Positions 35,580 through 45,708 of a stretch of 64,000 bases of DNA are shown piece by piece. Positions within the stretch are counted from its first letter, which is position 1; every line of letters starts with the position of its first letter. The notes under the pieces are model-generated. The model did no database searches and was not told where the DNA came from. It saw nothing but the letters and a program-made list of their open reading frames with translations. Position numbers and translations under genes: made by a program. The stretch comes from JAGQOZ01 sp041399205. Lineage in GTDB: Bacteria; Planctomycetota; Planctomycetia; Pirellulales; Pirellulaceae. Location of the stretch: assembly GCA_041399205.1 (NCBI GenBank), contig JAWKTK010000004.1:124001-188000 (forward strand). The letters run 5' to 3'.

Positions 35580-36367
35580 GCGGCCACCTCGTACAGCCGA
35601 CACGAAATCTCTTCCACCAATCGGACAAAGTCCATGGTGGCTCGCAAAGCGGATTCGCGAGGATACGGGAACGGAACGTCGATGATTTGAAAAACCGTGC
35701 CCGGATTTTTCGACAGGACCACCACGCGTTGGCTCAAGAATACCGCTTCGGACACGTTGTGCGTGACAAACAGCATGGTAGTCCGTTCGCCTTGCCAAAT
35801 TTGCAACAGCTGTTCGTTCATCTGCTGACGCAAGATTTCATCTAATGCACCAAACGGTTCGTCCAGTAGCATCAAACGAGGCCGCGAGACGATGGCGCGC
35901 GCCAAGGAAACTCGCATCTGCATGCCGCCCGATAGCATGCGAGGTAGTTTCTTGTCGTCGTCCGCCGATAGACCAACTAACGCGCGGCAACGTTGCACTT
36001 CGGTTCGCATCAATTCGCGCGAACAGCCTGCCAATTCCAACGGTAATGCGATGTTTCCAAACACGCTTCGCCACGGCAATAAATTGGCGTGCTGAAAGAC
36101 GAAGGACATTTCCGAGTTGCCGTTGCGTTTGTTCGAGGACGCGTGTTCATCGGATGCTGCGATTCGTTGCACCGTCCCCGAACTGGGCGACATGAGATTT
36201 GCCACACAACGCAGCAGAGTTGACTTGCCGCAGCCGCTGGGGCCGACGATAGAAACAAATTCGCCGGCAGGAATTTGGAGGTTGACGTTAGCCAAGATGC
36301 GCGAGCTACCGAATTGGACTCCCAGGTCTTGGATCGAAATGCCATTCTCAGCAAAACTGGAACTCAC
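35576..36367 (-). CDS. ABC transporter ATP-binding protein (SsuB/TauB-like)
   Basis: 263 residues from ATG 36367. Walker A GPSGCGKSTLLRCVANL, Q-loop FVFQHANLLPWRSV, signature LSGGMQMRVSLARAIV, Walker B PRLMLLDEPFGALD, and H-switch VTHNVSEAV. The sequence after Walker B (EPFGALDEILRQ) is typical of the nitrate/sulfonate/taurine group. It ends four bases into the permease start and begins 22 bases after bioB. Confidence 0.9.
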   Translation of the reverse strand: MSSSFAENGISIQDLGVQFGSSRILANVNLQIPAGEFVSIVGPSGCGKSTLLRCVANLMSPSSGTVQRIAASDEHASSNKRNGNSEMSFVFQHANLLPWRSVFGNIALPLELAGCSRELMRTEVQRCRALVGLSADDDKKLPRMLSGGMQMRVSLARAIVSRPRLMLLDEPFGALDEILRQQMNEQLLQIWQGERTTMLFVTHNVSEAVFLSQRVVVLSKNPGTVFQIIDVPFPYPRESALRATMDFVRLVEEISCRLYEVAA

Positions 36368-36389
36368 AAGCGCACCAACACGTTGGATG

Positions 36390-37415
36390 TTAAACCGAAC
36401 TAGCCACTTCGTCAGTCTTGGTGACCTGAAATCCCATGTCCTGGATCATCTTGTAATCTTCTTCAGGCAACTGTCCCGACGTGGTTAGGTAGTCGCCCAC
36501 AAAAATCGAATTGGCGGCGTACAGCCCCAGAGGTTGCAAGGAACGCAAATGAAGTTCACGGCCGCCAGCAATGCGAAGTTCACAGTCCGGATTGACAAAG
36601 CGAAACATCGCCAATGTCTTCAAGCAGTATTGTGGCGTCAAATCGCTGGTCTTGGCCAAAGGTGTGCCGTCGATGGGATGCAGAAAGTTCAGCGGAATGG
36701 AGTGTACGTTCTGCTGCTTCAATTCCACTGCCATTCTCACCACATCTTCATCGGTTTCGCCCATGCCAATGATACCGCCGCTGCACAGTTCCATGCCGGC
36801 ATTACGAACCGCGCTCAACGTGTCTACTCGATCTTGATAACCGTGCGTGGTGCAAATTTGTTCGTAATAATTGGAACTGGTGTTGACGTTATGGTTCACT
36901 CGATCCACGCCGCAGGCTTTTAGTCGCTGTGCCTGTTCGTCCGACAACAGCCCCAAACAGGCGCAGATCTTGAGGTCGTACTGCTGTTTGATCTGCGGCA
37001 CAATTTCTTCGACCGCCGCAATTTCACGTTCATTGGGGCCTCGAGCAGAAATGACAATGCAATACGTCTTGGATTGTCGCTCGAAGGCCATCTTCGCGCC
37101 TGCCAACAGTTTGTCTCGGCTCAGCAAGTTGTATCTGGGGATTTCAGATTCAGCGACTTTGGACTGCGAACAATACGAACAATCTTCTGGGCACAGACCG
37201 CTTTTGGCATTCATCAAAAAGTACAGTTGCACCGTTTTGCCAAAGTGATGACGGCGCACTCGAAACGCAGCCGACATGATTTCCAGCAAGTCGTCGTCCG
37301 ACGCTTGCAGAACGGCTAAGGCCTGGTCAAAGTCGATCGTACCGTTCGCGATGGCTTGATCTGCCAAAGCCAACCAATCGAACGTCAAGTTGCTACTACT
37401 ATTATGATCAATCAT
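36390..37415 (-). CDS. bioB: Biotin synthase
   Basis: 341 residues from ATG 37415. Radical-SAM enzyme that inserts sulfur into dethiobiotin. CxxxCxxC in SGLCPEDCSYCSQSKVAES, followed by the conserved RYNLL/YCIVISARGP, ICACLGLL and HNVNTSSNYYEQICTTHGYQDR blocks. GGIIGMGETDED and LRIAGGRELHLRSLQPLGLY close the barrel, with ANSIFVGDYLTTSGQ at the end. Complete in length and motifs. First gene of a probable unit with the ABC pair. Confidence 0.95.
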   Translation of the reverse strand: MIDHNSSSNLTFDWLALADQAIANGTIDFDQALAVLQASDDDLLEIMSAAFRVRRHHFGKTVQLYFLMNAKSGLCPEDCSYCSQSKVAESEIPRYNLLSRDKLLAGAKMAFERQSKTYCIVISARGPNEREIAAVEEIVPQIKQQYDLKICACLGLLSDEQAQRLKACGVDRVNHNVNTSSNYYEQICTTHGYQDRVDTLSAVRNAGMELCSGGIIGMGETDEDVVRMAVELKQQNVHSIPLNFLHPIDGTPLAKTSDLTPQYCLKTLAMFRFVNPDCELRIAGGRELHLRSLQPLGLYAANSIFVGDYLTTSGQLPEEDYKMIQDMGFQVTKTDEVASSV

Positions 37416-37571
37416 TTGGTTTTATTGCTCGGATAGGGCACAAAGACGTAGGGGGCGCCATTAATAATCAGCCGACCATTCTGGCGAATTTTCCGCAAAC
37501 ATGCCACCGCCCCTGCCGCCTGAAAAACGCACTGCAGAATTCATTGTCATGTTGATTTTTTGGCGAACGCA

Positions 37572-37955
37572 TTAAAGATCAGAAATCGTATCCGATATGA
37601 ATTCGTCCGGTAGCGAGTCACGGCGGGCTACTCCTTCCGCGATTACGACACGGAGTTCGTTGCAATAGGCGACAACAACCAATCGTAATCCACCGCTCTT
37701 GCCGCAACCGGGAAACGCCCATCTCATCTTTAGGACTTTACCGCCTTTTGGGGTTGCCATTATTGGGACTATGCTATCGCCTTGACGTTCCCGACAGTCA
37801 CCGTGCGTCGAGAAATACGCACATAAGAAAGACTTGATGGCTTGCTTTTGTTGCTCGTATTGATCATCGTTCCACTTCTTACGCAACTGTCGCAGTTCAG
37901 TGGCGTTTGGGGATAGCGTCCATTTGCCATCGCCGGGACTGTATGTCGTCACCAA
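37572..37955 (-). CDS. Toxin of a Panacea-type toxin-antitoxin pair (RelE-like end)
   Basis: 127 residues from ATG 37955, overlapping the antitoxin stop by 7 bases. The C-terminal half MRWAFPGCGKSGGLRLVVVA-YCNEL-RVVIAEGVARRD resembles the RelE/HigB-type strands, where R-W-x-x-P-G-x-G-K-S-G-G-x-R is a common core. The N-terminal half carries a helical SPNATELRQLRKKWNDDQYE and a Cys-rich turn. Paired with a DUF4065/Panacea antitoxin, it is most simply an mRNA-cleaving or translation-blocking toxin. The specific activity is inferred. Confidence 0.6.
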   Translation of the reverse strand: MVTTYSPGDGKWTLSPNATELRQLRKKWNDDQYEQQKQAIKSFLCAYFSTHGDCRERQGDSIVPIMATPKGGKVLKMRWAFPGCGKSGGLRLVVVAYCNELRVVIAEGVARRDSLPDEFISDTISDL

Positions 37956-38530
37956 CTTTCTCCCTCGCCATCGTCGGCAGCCCGAATGATCGACTGCCGC
38001 TCTTGAGTAACTAGGGGTTCACTGGTCCACAGGTCATCTTCAACAATTTGCTGCAGCGCAATTAGCATATTGATGGGGCAGGGTTGGCCAGTTTCGCTAG
38101 AAGAACGCCATGCCATTCGCCATCCCGGGTTCAAATGCGAATACTTCGAGGCGGCTTCGGACGTCATCGTAGCAAAGTACCCGGTAACTCGATTGATCGT
38201 GTCTAGGTGGGGCACCAAAAAATCGGGTGGCTCCTGTGACTTGATCAATACTAGTGGTTTCGCTCCATTCCAACGGTCAACTTGCTCTGCGATACGAGCC
38301 TCAGCTAACGGCTTGATTAATCTTTGCGGATACTTAGCCACCACCGGGCCATTTTCCAACGCAATATACGAATTTTCGGTCAACGTGTTGCCATGGTCGC
38401 GAAGCGCAACTAGATCTACGTAGAATAGCGCTTTATTCAAGACGACAATGTTCAGTTCATTGCTTGGCGCAGAACGCAGAATTGCCGCAGTGGTTTCGAT
38501 CAGTTTCTTTTTCTTTTCGTTGCCAGACAT
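37949..38530 (-). CDS. Panacea (DUF4065/SocA-like) antitoxin
   Basis: 193 residues from ATG 38530 (MSGNEKKKKLIETTAAILRS), with GGAG five to six bases upstream; an in-frame extension to 38647 is unlikely. The Panacea domain shows as LIETTAAIL...VVLNKALFYVDLVALRDHGN then SYIALENGPVVAKYP, the 'L-x-K-L-l-Y-x-a-D ... Y-x-A-l-x-x-G-P-V' pattern. Upstream and overlapping the toxin, as expected for PanA-PanT operons. Confidence 0.72.
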   Translation of the reverse strand: MSGNEKKKKLIETTAAILRSAPSNELNIVVLNKALFYVDLVALRDHGNTLTENSYIALENGPVVAKYPQRLIKPLAEARIAEQVDRWNGAKPLVLIKSQEPPDFLVPHLDTINRVTGYFATMTSEAASKYSHLNPGWRMAWRSSSETGQPCPINMLIALQQIVEDDLWTSEPLVTQERQSIIRAADDGEGESW

Positions 38531-38776
38531 TGGAACTCCATGTTGACAATAATATCGCCCTTTCATGTTGCTGGCAACAGAAGACGACCGCTGGATCGCT
38601 GCACAACGGGACACCGGTCGAGCTGTGTGATTCGTTGAATTCCCCACTCGGCGACGATCTATCTGGCTCCAATCGTTTCAAGTGCCGTGCTGCGACCGGG
38701 TGGCAGACGAACCAAGTTCGAATAGAGTAACATAGCGGCAAGCAAGCAGCCGGAATCTCCAAAGGGACTACGAAGC

Positions 38777-39322
38777 ATGGCTCATTCGTATTTTGTACGT
38801 ATTGGAACGTTGGGACACATTGGTCGCTTCGGCTGCGCGACGAATGATGTTTATCGCAAAGGCCAGTCGGTCCTGTGCCGGACGACACGAGGCTTAGAGG
38901 TTGGAGAAGCTCTGCAAGCATGTGAGGCGGAGGCAAGTCGATTGGACGGCAGCTTGCTCCGCGCGCTCACCACAGAAGACCACTTAGTGCTGGCGCGTTT
39001 GCAGCGTAACAAAGATGAAGCGTACGAAGCTTGTAATCAGCTGCTAGCAGCGCGATCCATGGAAGCCACGCTGGTGGATGTCGAACAGACGTTTGACGGA
39101 GAATCTTTATTCTTTTATTTCCTGGGCGATGTCAGTCCTGAAATCGAAACGGTAACGCGCGAACTCGCTTCGGCCTACGAAGCCAAAGTCCAGTTTCGCG
39201 AATTTGCCGATGCGGTCCAGCGAGGTTGCGGACCTGACTGCGGTAGCGAATCGGCCGCCGGCTGTGGTTCGACCGGCGGCTGTATCAGTTGCGCTGTCGC
39301 CAGCGCTTGTCATGCCAAGTAG
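38777..39322 (+). CDS. PSP1/RicT-domain protein
   Basis: 181 residues from ATG 38777 (MAHSYFVRIGTLGHIGRFGC). The PSP1 C-terminal conserved region shows in YRKGQSVLCRTTRGLEVGEA, LVLARLQRNKDEAYEACNQL, ESLFFYFLGDVSPEIETVTR and LASAYEAKVQFREFADA. The end is Cys/Gly-rich (GCGPDCGSESAAGCGS...CISCAVASACHAK), possibly binding a metal or cluster. RicT-like proteins act with partners in RNA turnover; no partner is nearby. Confidence 0.78.
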   Translation: MAHSYFVRIGTLGHIGRFGCATNDVYRKGQSVLCRTTRGLEVGEALQACEAEASRLDGSLLRALTTEDHLVLARLQRNKDEAYEACNQLLAARSMEATLVDVEQTFDGESLFFYFLGDVSPEIETVTRELASAYEAKVQFREFADAVQRGCGPDCGSESAAGCGSTGGCISCAVASACHAK

Positions 39323-39352
39323 TTCGGATTCGGCTTGCTAAGGAAAGTTAGG

Positions 39353-39676
39353 CTATTCGCCCAATTCGCCTAGACTGGCCAGAAATTCGGACATTTCCCC
39401 GGCAGCGTGCAGGTCACCTTGCGTTCGCGCCACTTCAATTCCGTTTCGCAGGATGGCTCGTGCTTCGCGAATTCGCTGTAGTTTTACCAGCTGTTGCCCC
39501 GCCATAAAAAACGCCGGAACGTACGGCGGCGTCTCGTTGGCAAGTTCCGTTAACTTGTGCAAGCTGCTGTCATGCTGGCCTTCCTTTTCGAACTCCATTG
39601 CTAGGCTGTATCGCAAAAACGTGTCGCTGGGATCGTCTGCCAGCATCGCTTCGATCTTTTCTCGACGAGAAATCAT
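39353..39676 (-). CDS. TPR-type small protein
   Basis: 108 codons from ATG 39676 (MISRREKIEAMLADDPSDTF), with GGAG upstream. Two to three tetratricopeptide helices (LRYSLAMEFEKEGQHDSSLH, PAFFMAGQQLVKLQRIREAR, VARTQGDLHAAGEMSEFLAS). It converges on the PSP1 gene with 30 bases between. A small scaffold; partner unknown. An upstream in-frame ATG at 39742 has no ribosome site. Confidence 0.7.
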   Translation of the reverse strand: MISRREKIEAMLADDPSDTFLRYSLAMEFEKEGQHDSSLHKLTELANETPPYVPAFFMAGQQLVKLQRIREARAILRNGIEVARTQGDLHAAGEMSEFLASLGELGE

Positions 39677-39835
39677 TTGTATATGTCTCCTAAATTGGAT
39701 GACGCGGTGTGGGGTGTGACCGGAAAAATCGAAAAATCTCACTCAGTTTGACAATCTTACTCAATCCGCAGAACTGATACAGCCGATACGACATTCGCGC
39801 ACAAAGTCCAAATACTTTTTGATGGGATAGAAGCG

Positions 39836-42096
39836 ATGCTACGAAATCAAGTCCTCCTTCACGTGTTTTTGATCGCGTTATTCATAGCACCACCGCTGGA
39901 CTTGTGGAGCCAAGAGGCCAAGCAAGAATCTTCTCGGAGAACCTCGCCCACCAGCTTGGCGCTGAAAGCGGGTAGCCGAGACACCAAGATACCGGCGGCG
40001 GACGCTTCCGACCAGGTTAAGCCAGCCGCACATTTTGATACCACGGGCGAAGATTCGTCCCGAAGTTCACGACGCAGTCAAACGGCCGCGCAGCGTTTGC
40101 GACGAATGAAATCGGCCAAGATTTTTGACGATCTACCCGACGCGACTCTTCCCGGTGACGAAGACACCGATTCGGACGAAGCAGATCCTTCGCCCGCACT
40201 GCAACAGGAACTGGACGGCGGCACACTTTCCGACGTGGAAGCGATCCCAGCCGATGAAGCCACGCTACCACAAGACTCATTGTTGGATACCAGCCGACCA
40301 GTAGAAACGGTTACGGTGGATGACATCCCGTCGGTGCCCAGTACCGTTCAATCGCTGGCAGACCAAGCGACTGCCGCTGCCGATTCGTTTCCCACTTGGA
40401 CAGGTGTCGATGAAACGGAAGAATATTCGGTGCCCACCACACTACCTTCCGTCATGGAACGGTCGGCCATTGTGCAAGAAATTGACCAGCCTGCCGCTGG
40501 TTCCGCAGATGAGTTTCGCTTCAACGACGAACAAGCCAATCCGTATAGACCCACTCCGGATCAGATGGAGTTGACGCCGACGCCGATGGTAGGTTTAAGC
40601 GACGAAGGAATTTCGCCTCAAGCGGCAGCCGATGTGCTGATTGCCAATGAAAGCCCGAATCTGTCCGTGGAAACTCGAGGCCCCAGAACAATCGTGGTGG
40701 GTAAATCAGCCACGTATCAACTTCGTCTGAGCAATGCCAGTAACTTTGGTGCGACCGACGTGATTGTGCGAGTCAAAATTCCGACTTGGACCGACGTGGT
40801 TTCGCAGCGAACCACCAACGGGGACGCTCGTATGCAACCGGACGAATCAGGCCACACCGTGATGGAGTGGCACTTGGACGAACTTGGCGCCGGCGGCAAC
40901 GAAGTACTGGCTCTGGACGTCGTACCTCGAACCAGTCGTCCGTTTGATTTGGGTGTCACCTGGTCTTCCACGCCAATGCGTTCTTCTGCTCAGATTTTGG
41001 TCCAAGAACTGAAGCTAGATGTTTCCGTCGTCGGTGCTCAAGATGTGCTGGCGAAACCAAGGTCTACACCATCACCGTTTCCAATCCAGGAACGGGCGAT
41101 GCGGAAAAATGTGATTTTGCACCATTGCCTTTGGTTCCAAACGAAAAAACAACCGCTGTCCGACGTCTGGGAATGCTCAAAGCCGGCACTCGCCGAACTC
41201 TGGACGTCGAACTGACCGCTCGTCAAACCGGGCGACTACAGATCCGAGCCGAAGCGACCGCCGACGGTGGCCTGGCCGCTCAAGGGCATCAGGAAGTCTT
41301 TGTGCGTCGAGCGGCTTTGGAAGCTCATGTCGAAGGGCCTCCGGTGAAGTACGCCGGCACAAAGTCTCGTTACACCATCCGAGTCGTCAATTCGGGTGAC
41401 GCGGTCGCTCGAGAAGTTCTGGTCGCGGCCACCTTGCCCAACGGAGCTACCGAGGTGAGTTCGCCCAATGGCGGCACGATGCAGGACGCACGAGGTCAGG
41501 TGATGTGGGAAGTTGGTTCGCTTCGACCGGGTGCAGCTCGGGTCATGGAGTTCGAATGTACGCTGACCGAAGCCGGCAACAATCGCATTGACGTGCGAAC
41601 CGTTGGTGCGGAAGACATCAGTGCCGTGGCGTCTACCGTAACGAATGTAGAATCATTGGCCGATTTGAAGTTGACCGTCAACGACCCGAAGGGCGCTGTC
41701 CCTGTGGGAATGGACGTGGTCTATGAAGTGAAGGTCATGAACCGAGGGACGAAGGAAGCTCAGAATATTGCCGTGGTTGGGTTCTTTTCCAAAGGGATTG
41801 AACCGGTTCGCATCAGCGGTTGGAACGGCAAAGTAGCCGAAGGTCAAGTGACGCTGGACAACATTAGTCGACTGGGACCGGGTCAAGAAATGGTGATCAC
41901 CGTGACCGCTCAAGCTCAGAAAGCAGGTAGCCACGTCTTCCGAGCGGAATTGGAATGCAACAATCATGACACCAAGTTGGCACAGGAAGAATGGACGAAG
42001 TTTTACAGCGACACTCCGGCCGCTCGCCAAGCAACTCGCCCTACCGAACCACCACAAGGCCGCCGCGTCGCTCCGCCACAGCGAATCCGTAGGTAG
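39836..42096 (+). pseudogene. Secreted DUF11-repeat surface protein, one frameshift
   Basis: Reads MLRNQVLLHVFLIALFIAPP (signal peptide) from ATG 39836, then a long acidic low-complexity linker and DUF11-type repeats (SVETRGPRTIVVGKSATYQL). The frame is lost near 41047, where one G is missing in CTGGC-GAAACC; the other frame resumes ETKVYTITVSNPGTGDAE...PLVPNEKTTAVRRL and runs to 42096 with two more DUF11 repeats (APYKYAG-type TIRVVNSGD and YEVKVMNRGTKEAQNIAVVG). About 750 residues if joined. DUF11 proteins are surface or outer-envelope stalk-like proteins. Residues are conserved across the break. Confidence 0.75.
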
Positions 42097-42173
42097 TGTC
42101 CGTCGCTGGGAAGTCCGATAGAGTGACCCGTCATTCGACGTGATACTGATTCGATTTCGATCGAGGGCGAACC

Positions 42174-44847
42174 TCAGTCAACCGACTCAGGTTCGCCTTT
42201 GTTCGTTTCTGCATAGGCTTTGACGGCTTTGCGTAGCCATTCTTCGATGGACATGCCTTGTTGTTTGGCCAGCGACTTGGCTAGGTCGGCTTGGCTGGCG
42301 GGAAGTGTAAATTCGATTTTCGATATACGGGTACCCAGGAGCGTTGGAAGGTGTTTAGAAAAACCTTCTATCCGAACATGTGCTCGGGCGCCAAGCAGTA
42401 ACAGGTCAACGTTGTCATCGATGATGGTACGATCTTGGGGAATATCGAATTGTTTAACCGTTTCTAAAAGGTCAACGGCGTCTTGGTTGCGGGCGGCACG
42501 AAGATAAAATTTGGCCAGTAGCACTCGGCGACGCAACGTTTTTGGGTCGGCTTCGCCGCGAAATTGGACGGATTGGTGAGTCATTTCTTCCCAAAATTCG
42601 ATCGCTTCGTCGTATCGGCCCAGTAGTGTTAAGCAGGTCGCAAGATTAAGGCCAATGCTTCCGGTGTTCGAGCTATTATCGCCGACCGAATCCCGCATGG
42701 TTCGATAGGCCCGCTGCAGTCTTGGAAGTAACCATTTCAGCTTGTTAGGATCATTTTGTGCACCATAACAAGACGCCGTTCGAAACAATGTTGGCGGTAA
42801 AGGTGAAGTGTACCAGGGCCTCGTCACTTGTCGCCAGAATCTGTTCTAATAATGCCGTTCGATTTTCAGATTTGCCCGTATCTTTCATCGCCAAAGCCAA
42901 GTTCATCCCAGCAACAAGCGTAAAGCCATGTTTCGGGCCTAGGGCATCGAGGCATCGTTCATAGACGGTCTTGAATAAGTCTAGACTCTTGTCAGTCTCG
43001 CCTGCGTGTTGCAATCGAAATCCCAAGCAAGATGCGGCAGAGATTGTACTCAGGTCTGAATCGCCGTTTATCGCGAGAAATCCGTCGTAGGCAATTTGGG
43101 CATGAGCGACGCCTTGGGCGTGGTTGGTTCCTGATGCCCTGGAAAGCGTAATGTGCGTGCGAAGTGATTCCGGATGGTTCTTGCCAAGTGTCTTGACAAG
43201 CTTGTCTTTGACTTCGATCAAAGCGGCATATTCGTCGCTGGTGTTATCACTAATTTCGACTCTTGCCATCAATGTCGCTCGACGTGACTTGAGAGTATCA
43301 AGCGAATCTTCGCCTTCCACTCGCTTGTAGATCTCAAAGGCCTTTTCGAATTCGTCAGCAGCAAAAGCATTCTCGCCAAGTTCGTACAAAACTTCGCCCA
43401 ATACGTAGTGCAGCGAAGCACTGGTTTCGGGTTGATCCTGGAAAGACTGGTCTACGTTGTTCATGGCGGCCACCACGGCATCGCGCAAGCGAATCTCTTT
43501 CCCCAGACCGCCAAAAGCCTGTGTGTTGAACGAACGGAACACGTTGTCCTGGACAAACTGCAAAATCTGGTCGCTCTTTTGACGCGCGTCCGTCGCTTTG
43601 TCTCGCTCCAACCGAGCCAACGTGGTCAGTTGGCGTTGCCGAGCTTCAGCGGCTTGACTTTGTGCATTGATCCAAGACAAAGCAGCAATGATGAAAACCG
43701 CCAAAACGGCGGCTGAAGCCAGTCCCGTGGCCAGAGTTCGATTTCGCTTGCACCACATCCATGTTCTTTCCCACAAGCTATACCGCTTGGCACGCACCGG
43801 ATAATATTCGGTGAAGCGTTTCAGGTCTTGGGCAAGGTCATTGGCGTGTTGATAGCGATCGCCTGGCGATTCAGCAACGCAGCGTCGGCAAATCGCCACC
43901 AAGTCGCTAGGTATGCGAAACCGCCGCGTTGCGTCATTCGTGTCAAAAAGCTGCTTGATTTGTTCCAGCGAATGATCTGTCGAACCTAGCAATAGTTCCA
44001 TTAAGATGAGGCCCAGCGAATAGACATCTACGGCACGAGTGATTTTGCTTCGGTACCCTAGGGTTTGTTCTGGGGCCATGTACTGCGGCGTCCCCCCAAC
44101 GATTTGGTCCGGAAGTGTTTTCCCATCTTGCGTTCGAACGGATAAGCCAAAATCGATGATCTGAGGCCGCCCCTGCGAATCCACAATAATGTTGGCTGGC
44201 TTCAAGTCGCCATGAATCAGATCGTTGTTATGCGCCGCCTGCACTCCCTCCGCAACGGCGATGCCCAGCCTGACGGCGTCGTTGCAGTCCATTGATTCTT
44301 GGCAATCCAGTTTTTGACGAAGCGTTTTACCGTCAATAAATTCACTGACGATCATCGCGGAATCCCCGACTTTGATCACATCGTAAATCGTGGCTACGTT
44401 GGGATGCTTGATGTTGGCTGCGGCACGCGCTTCTTTGACCATAAAGTCACGGTCGGTTCGATTGAGATTCCGAGGTATCTTGACGGCGACGTCTCGCTCC
44501 ATTTCGCGGTCAAAACAACGCAGCACCAAACCAAAGCCACCTTGTCCCAATACTGCCCTTTCTTCGAACCGTTGATCCAAAACCGTTCGCAGCATTGGTT
44601 CGGCAAGGTCACAGTCGCCCGTAAGGAATTCGGACAGCAACTGCGAAGGCCGGTTTTCGGACGAGGCGAACCGACCCCAATCGAATTTGCGATCCCAGTC
44701 AAGTTCTCGCTGGAACTCGTCCGCGTTGACATGCGGATGCGCTCCTAGAAACTCAGCCAATGAAATCGATTTTTCTTCGGCCAACCGCCTATATTCGTCA
44801 ACCAGCAAAATCAACTTCTTTCGGCTCTGATTTTGTGGATGGTTCAT
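42174..44847 (-). pseudogene. Membrane Ser/Thr protein kinase with TPR-like C-terminal region, one frameshift
   Basis: From ATG 44847 (MNHPQNQSRKKLILLVDEYR). Kinase domain about 95-350: glycine loop VLGQGGFGLVLRCF, VAVKIPR, catalytic HGDLKPANIIVD, DFG as IIDFGLS, and GGTPQYMAPEQTL. One membrane segment (TGLASAAVLAVFIIAALSW) follows, then helical TPR-like repeats to the break near 42770. The second frame continues (LKWLLPRLQRAYRTMRD, SIGLNLATCLTLLGRYDEA) to 42174. HGD instead of HRD is common in planctomycete kinases. Divergent from an ECF sigma factor gene, the classic ECF-kinase pairing. Confidence 0.78.
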
Positions 44848-44953
44848 CGATTTTGGCCTCGATATGTTTCCTGAATTGTGAAGTGGACGCCGGGCTAACA
44901 TAATAGACGAAAGCCAGAACCACCTGATACAAACTAGCAGGAAGAAAACGCGA

Positions 44954-45556
44954 ATGGACGAAGCTGCCATCTTGAAGCTGTTGGAACGACTGCAGAACCG
45001 AGACGACTCGGCATTGGACGAATTGTTGCCGCACGTTCTACTGCAGGTTAGGCGGTCGTATGCCAAGAAGCTTCCGCATCACGTGTTGGCCGAAATGGAT
45101 GATTTTTTCAGCGAAATCTCGCTGCGTTTGGTCAAGGATTACTATCGCAGTGCACAAAAAATACGAACGAAGATGGGCGTTTTGCCGGTCCAAAACAGTT
45201 CTGGGCCTACATTCACGCCATTTGTCGTACGACATCGGTTGATCTCTTTCGTTATGCCAACGCCAAGATGCGGCAAGCAACGGTCGAAGGTGGGTCCGTT
45301 GCAGGGCGTATTCCGTCAGACGACAAGACCGCTAGTCGAATATGAAAGACCAGGAATTGTCTGACAAAAGCCGCTCGCAGAATTAAAGGATGACGAACGA
45401 CAGGCGCATTTCGAAGGCAAACATCTGCACGGACTCAGTCGCAAAGAAATTGCCGACATGATGGATCGCACTGTCGAGGATGTTCGCCATTCGTTTCGGG
45501 TAAGCGCGACCGAAAAGCTGGCTCGAAACGGACGCAATCAATCCAGCTATTTCTGA
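44954..45556 (+). pseudogene. ECF-type sigma factor, frameshifted
   Basis: Starts at ATG 44954: MDEAAILKLLERLQNRDDSA, followed by region 2 (VLLQVRRSYAKKLPHHVLAE, DFFSEISLRLVKDYYRSAQK). The frame slips near 45170; the next reads DGRFAGPKQFWAYIHAICRT and FRYANAKMRQATVEGGSVAG. After further breaks near 45340-45375, region 4 reads LKDDERQAHFEGKHLHGLSR then KEIADMMDRTVEDVRHSFRV to a stop at 45554-45556. At least two frameshifts. Divergently adjacent to a Ser/Thr kinase, as usual for kinase-linked planctomycete ECF groups. Region content is well conserved, so sequence error is possible. Confidence 0.72.
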
Positions 45557-45708
45557 ACTTAACGTAATCGATCTCAAAATTCTGAAAATTCCGCGACGAT
45601 CCTCTATCGTTTCGGCGCCGCTTGCGATTATCCCTTTGAGCCCATGCATTTTACATGGGACGGCTACAGCAATTTATTCACGCCTTCTTTAAAAAAAGGG
45701 GAAACCTA

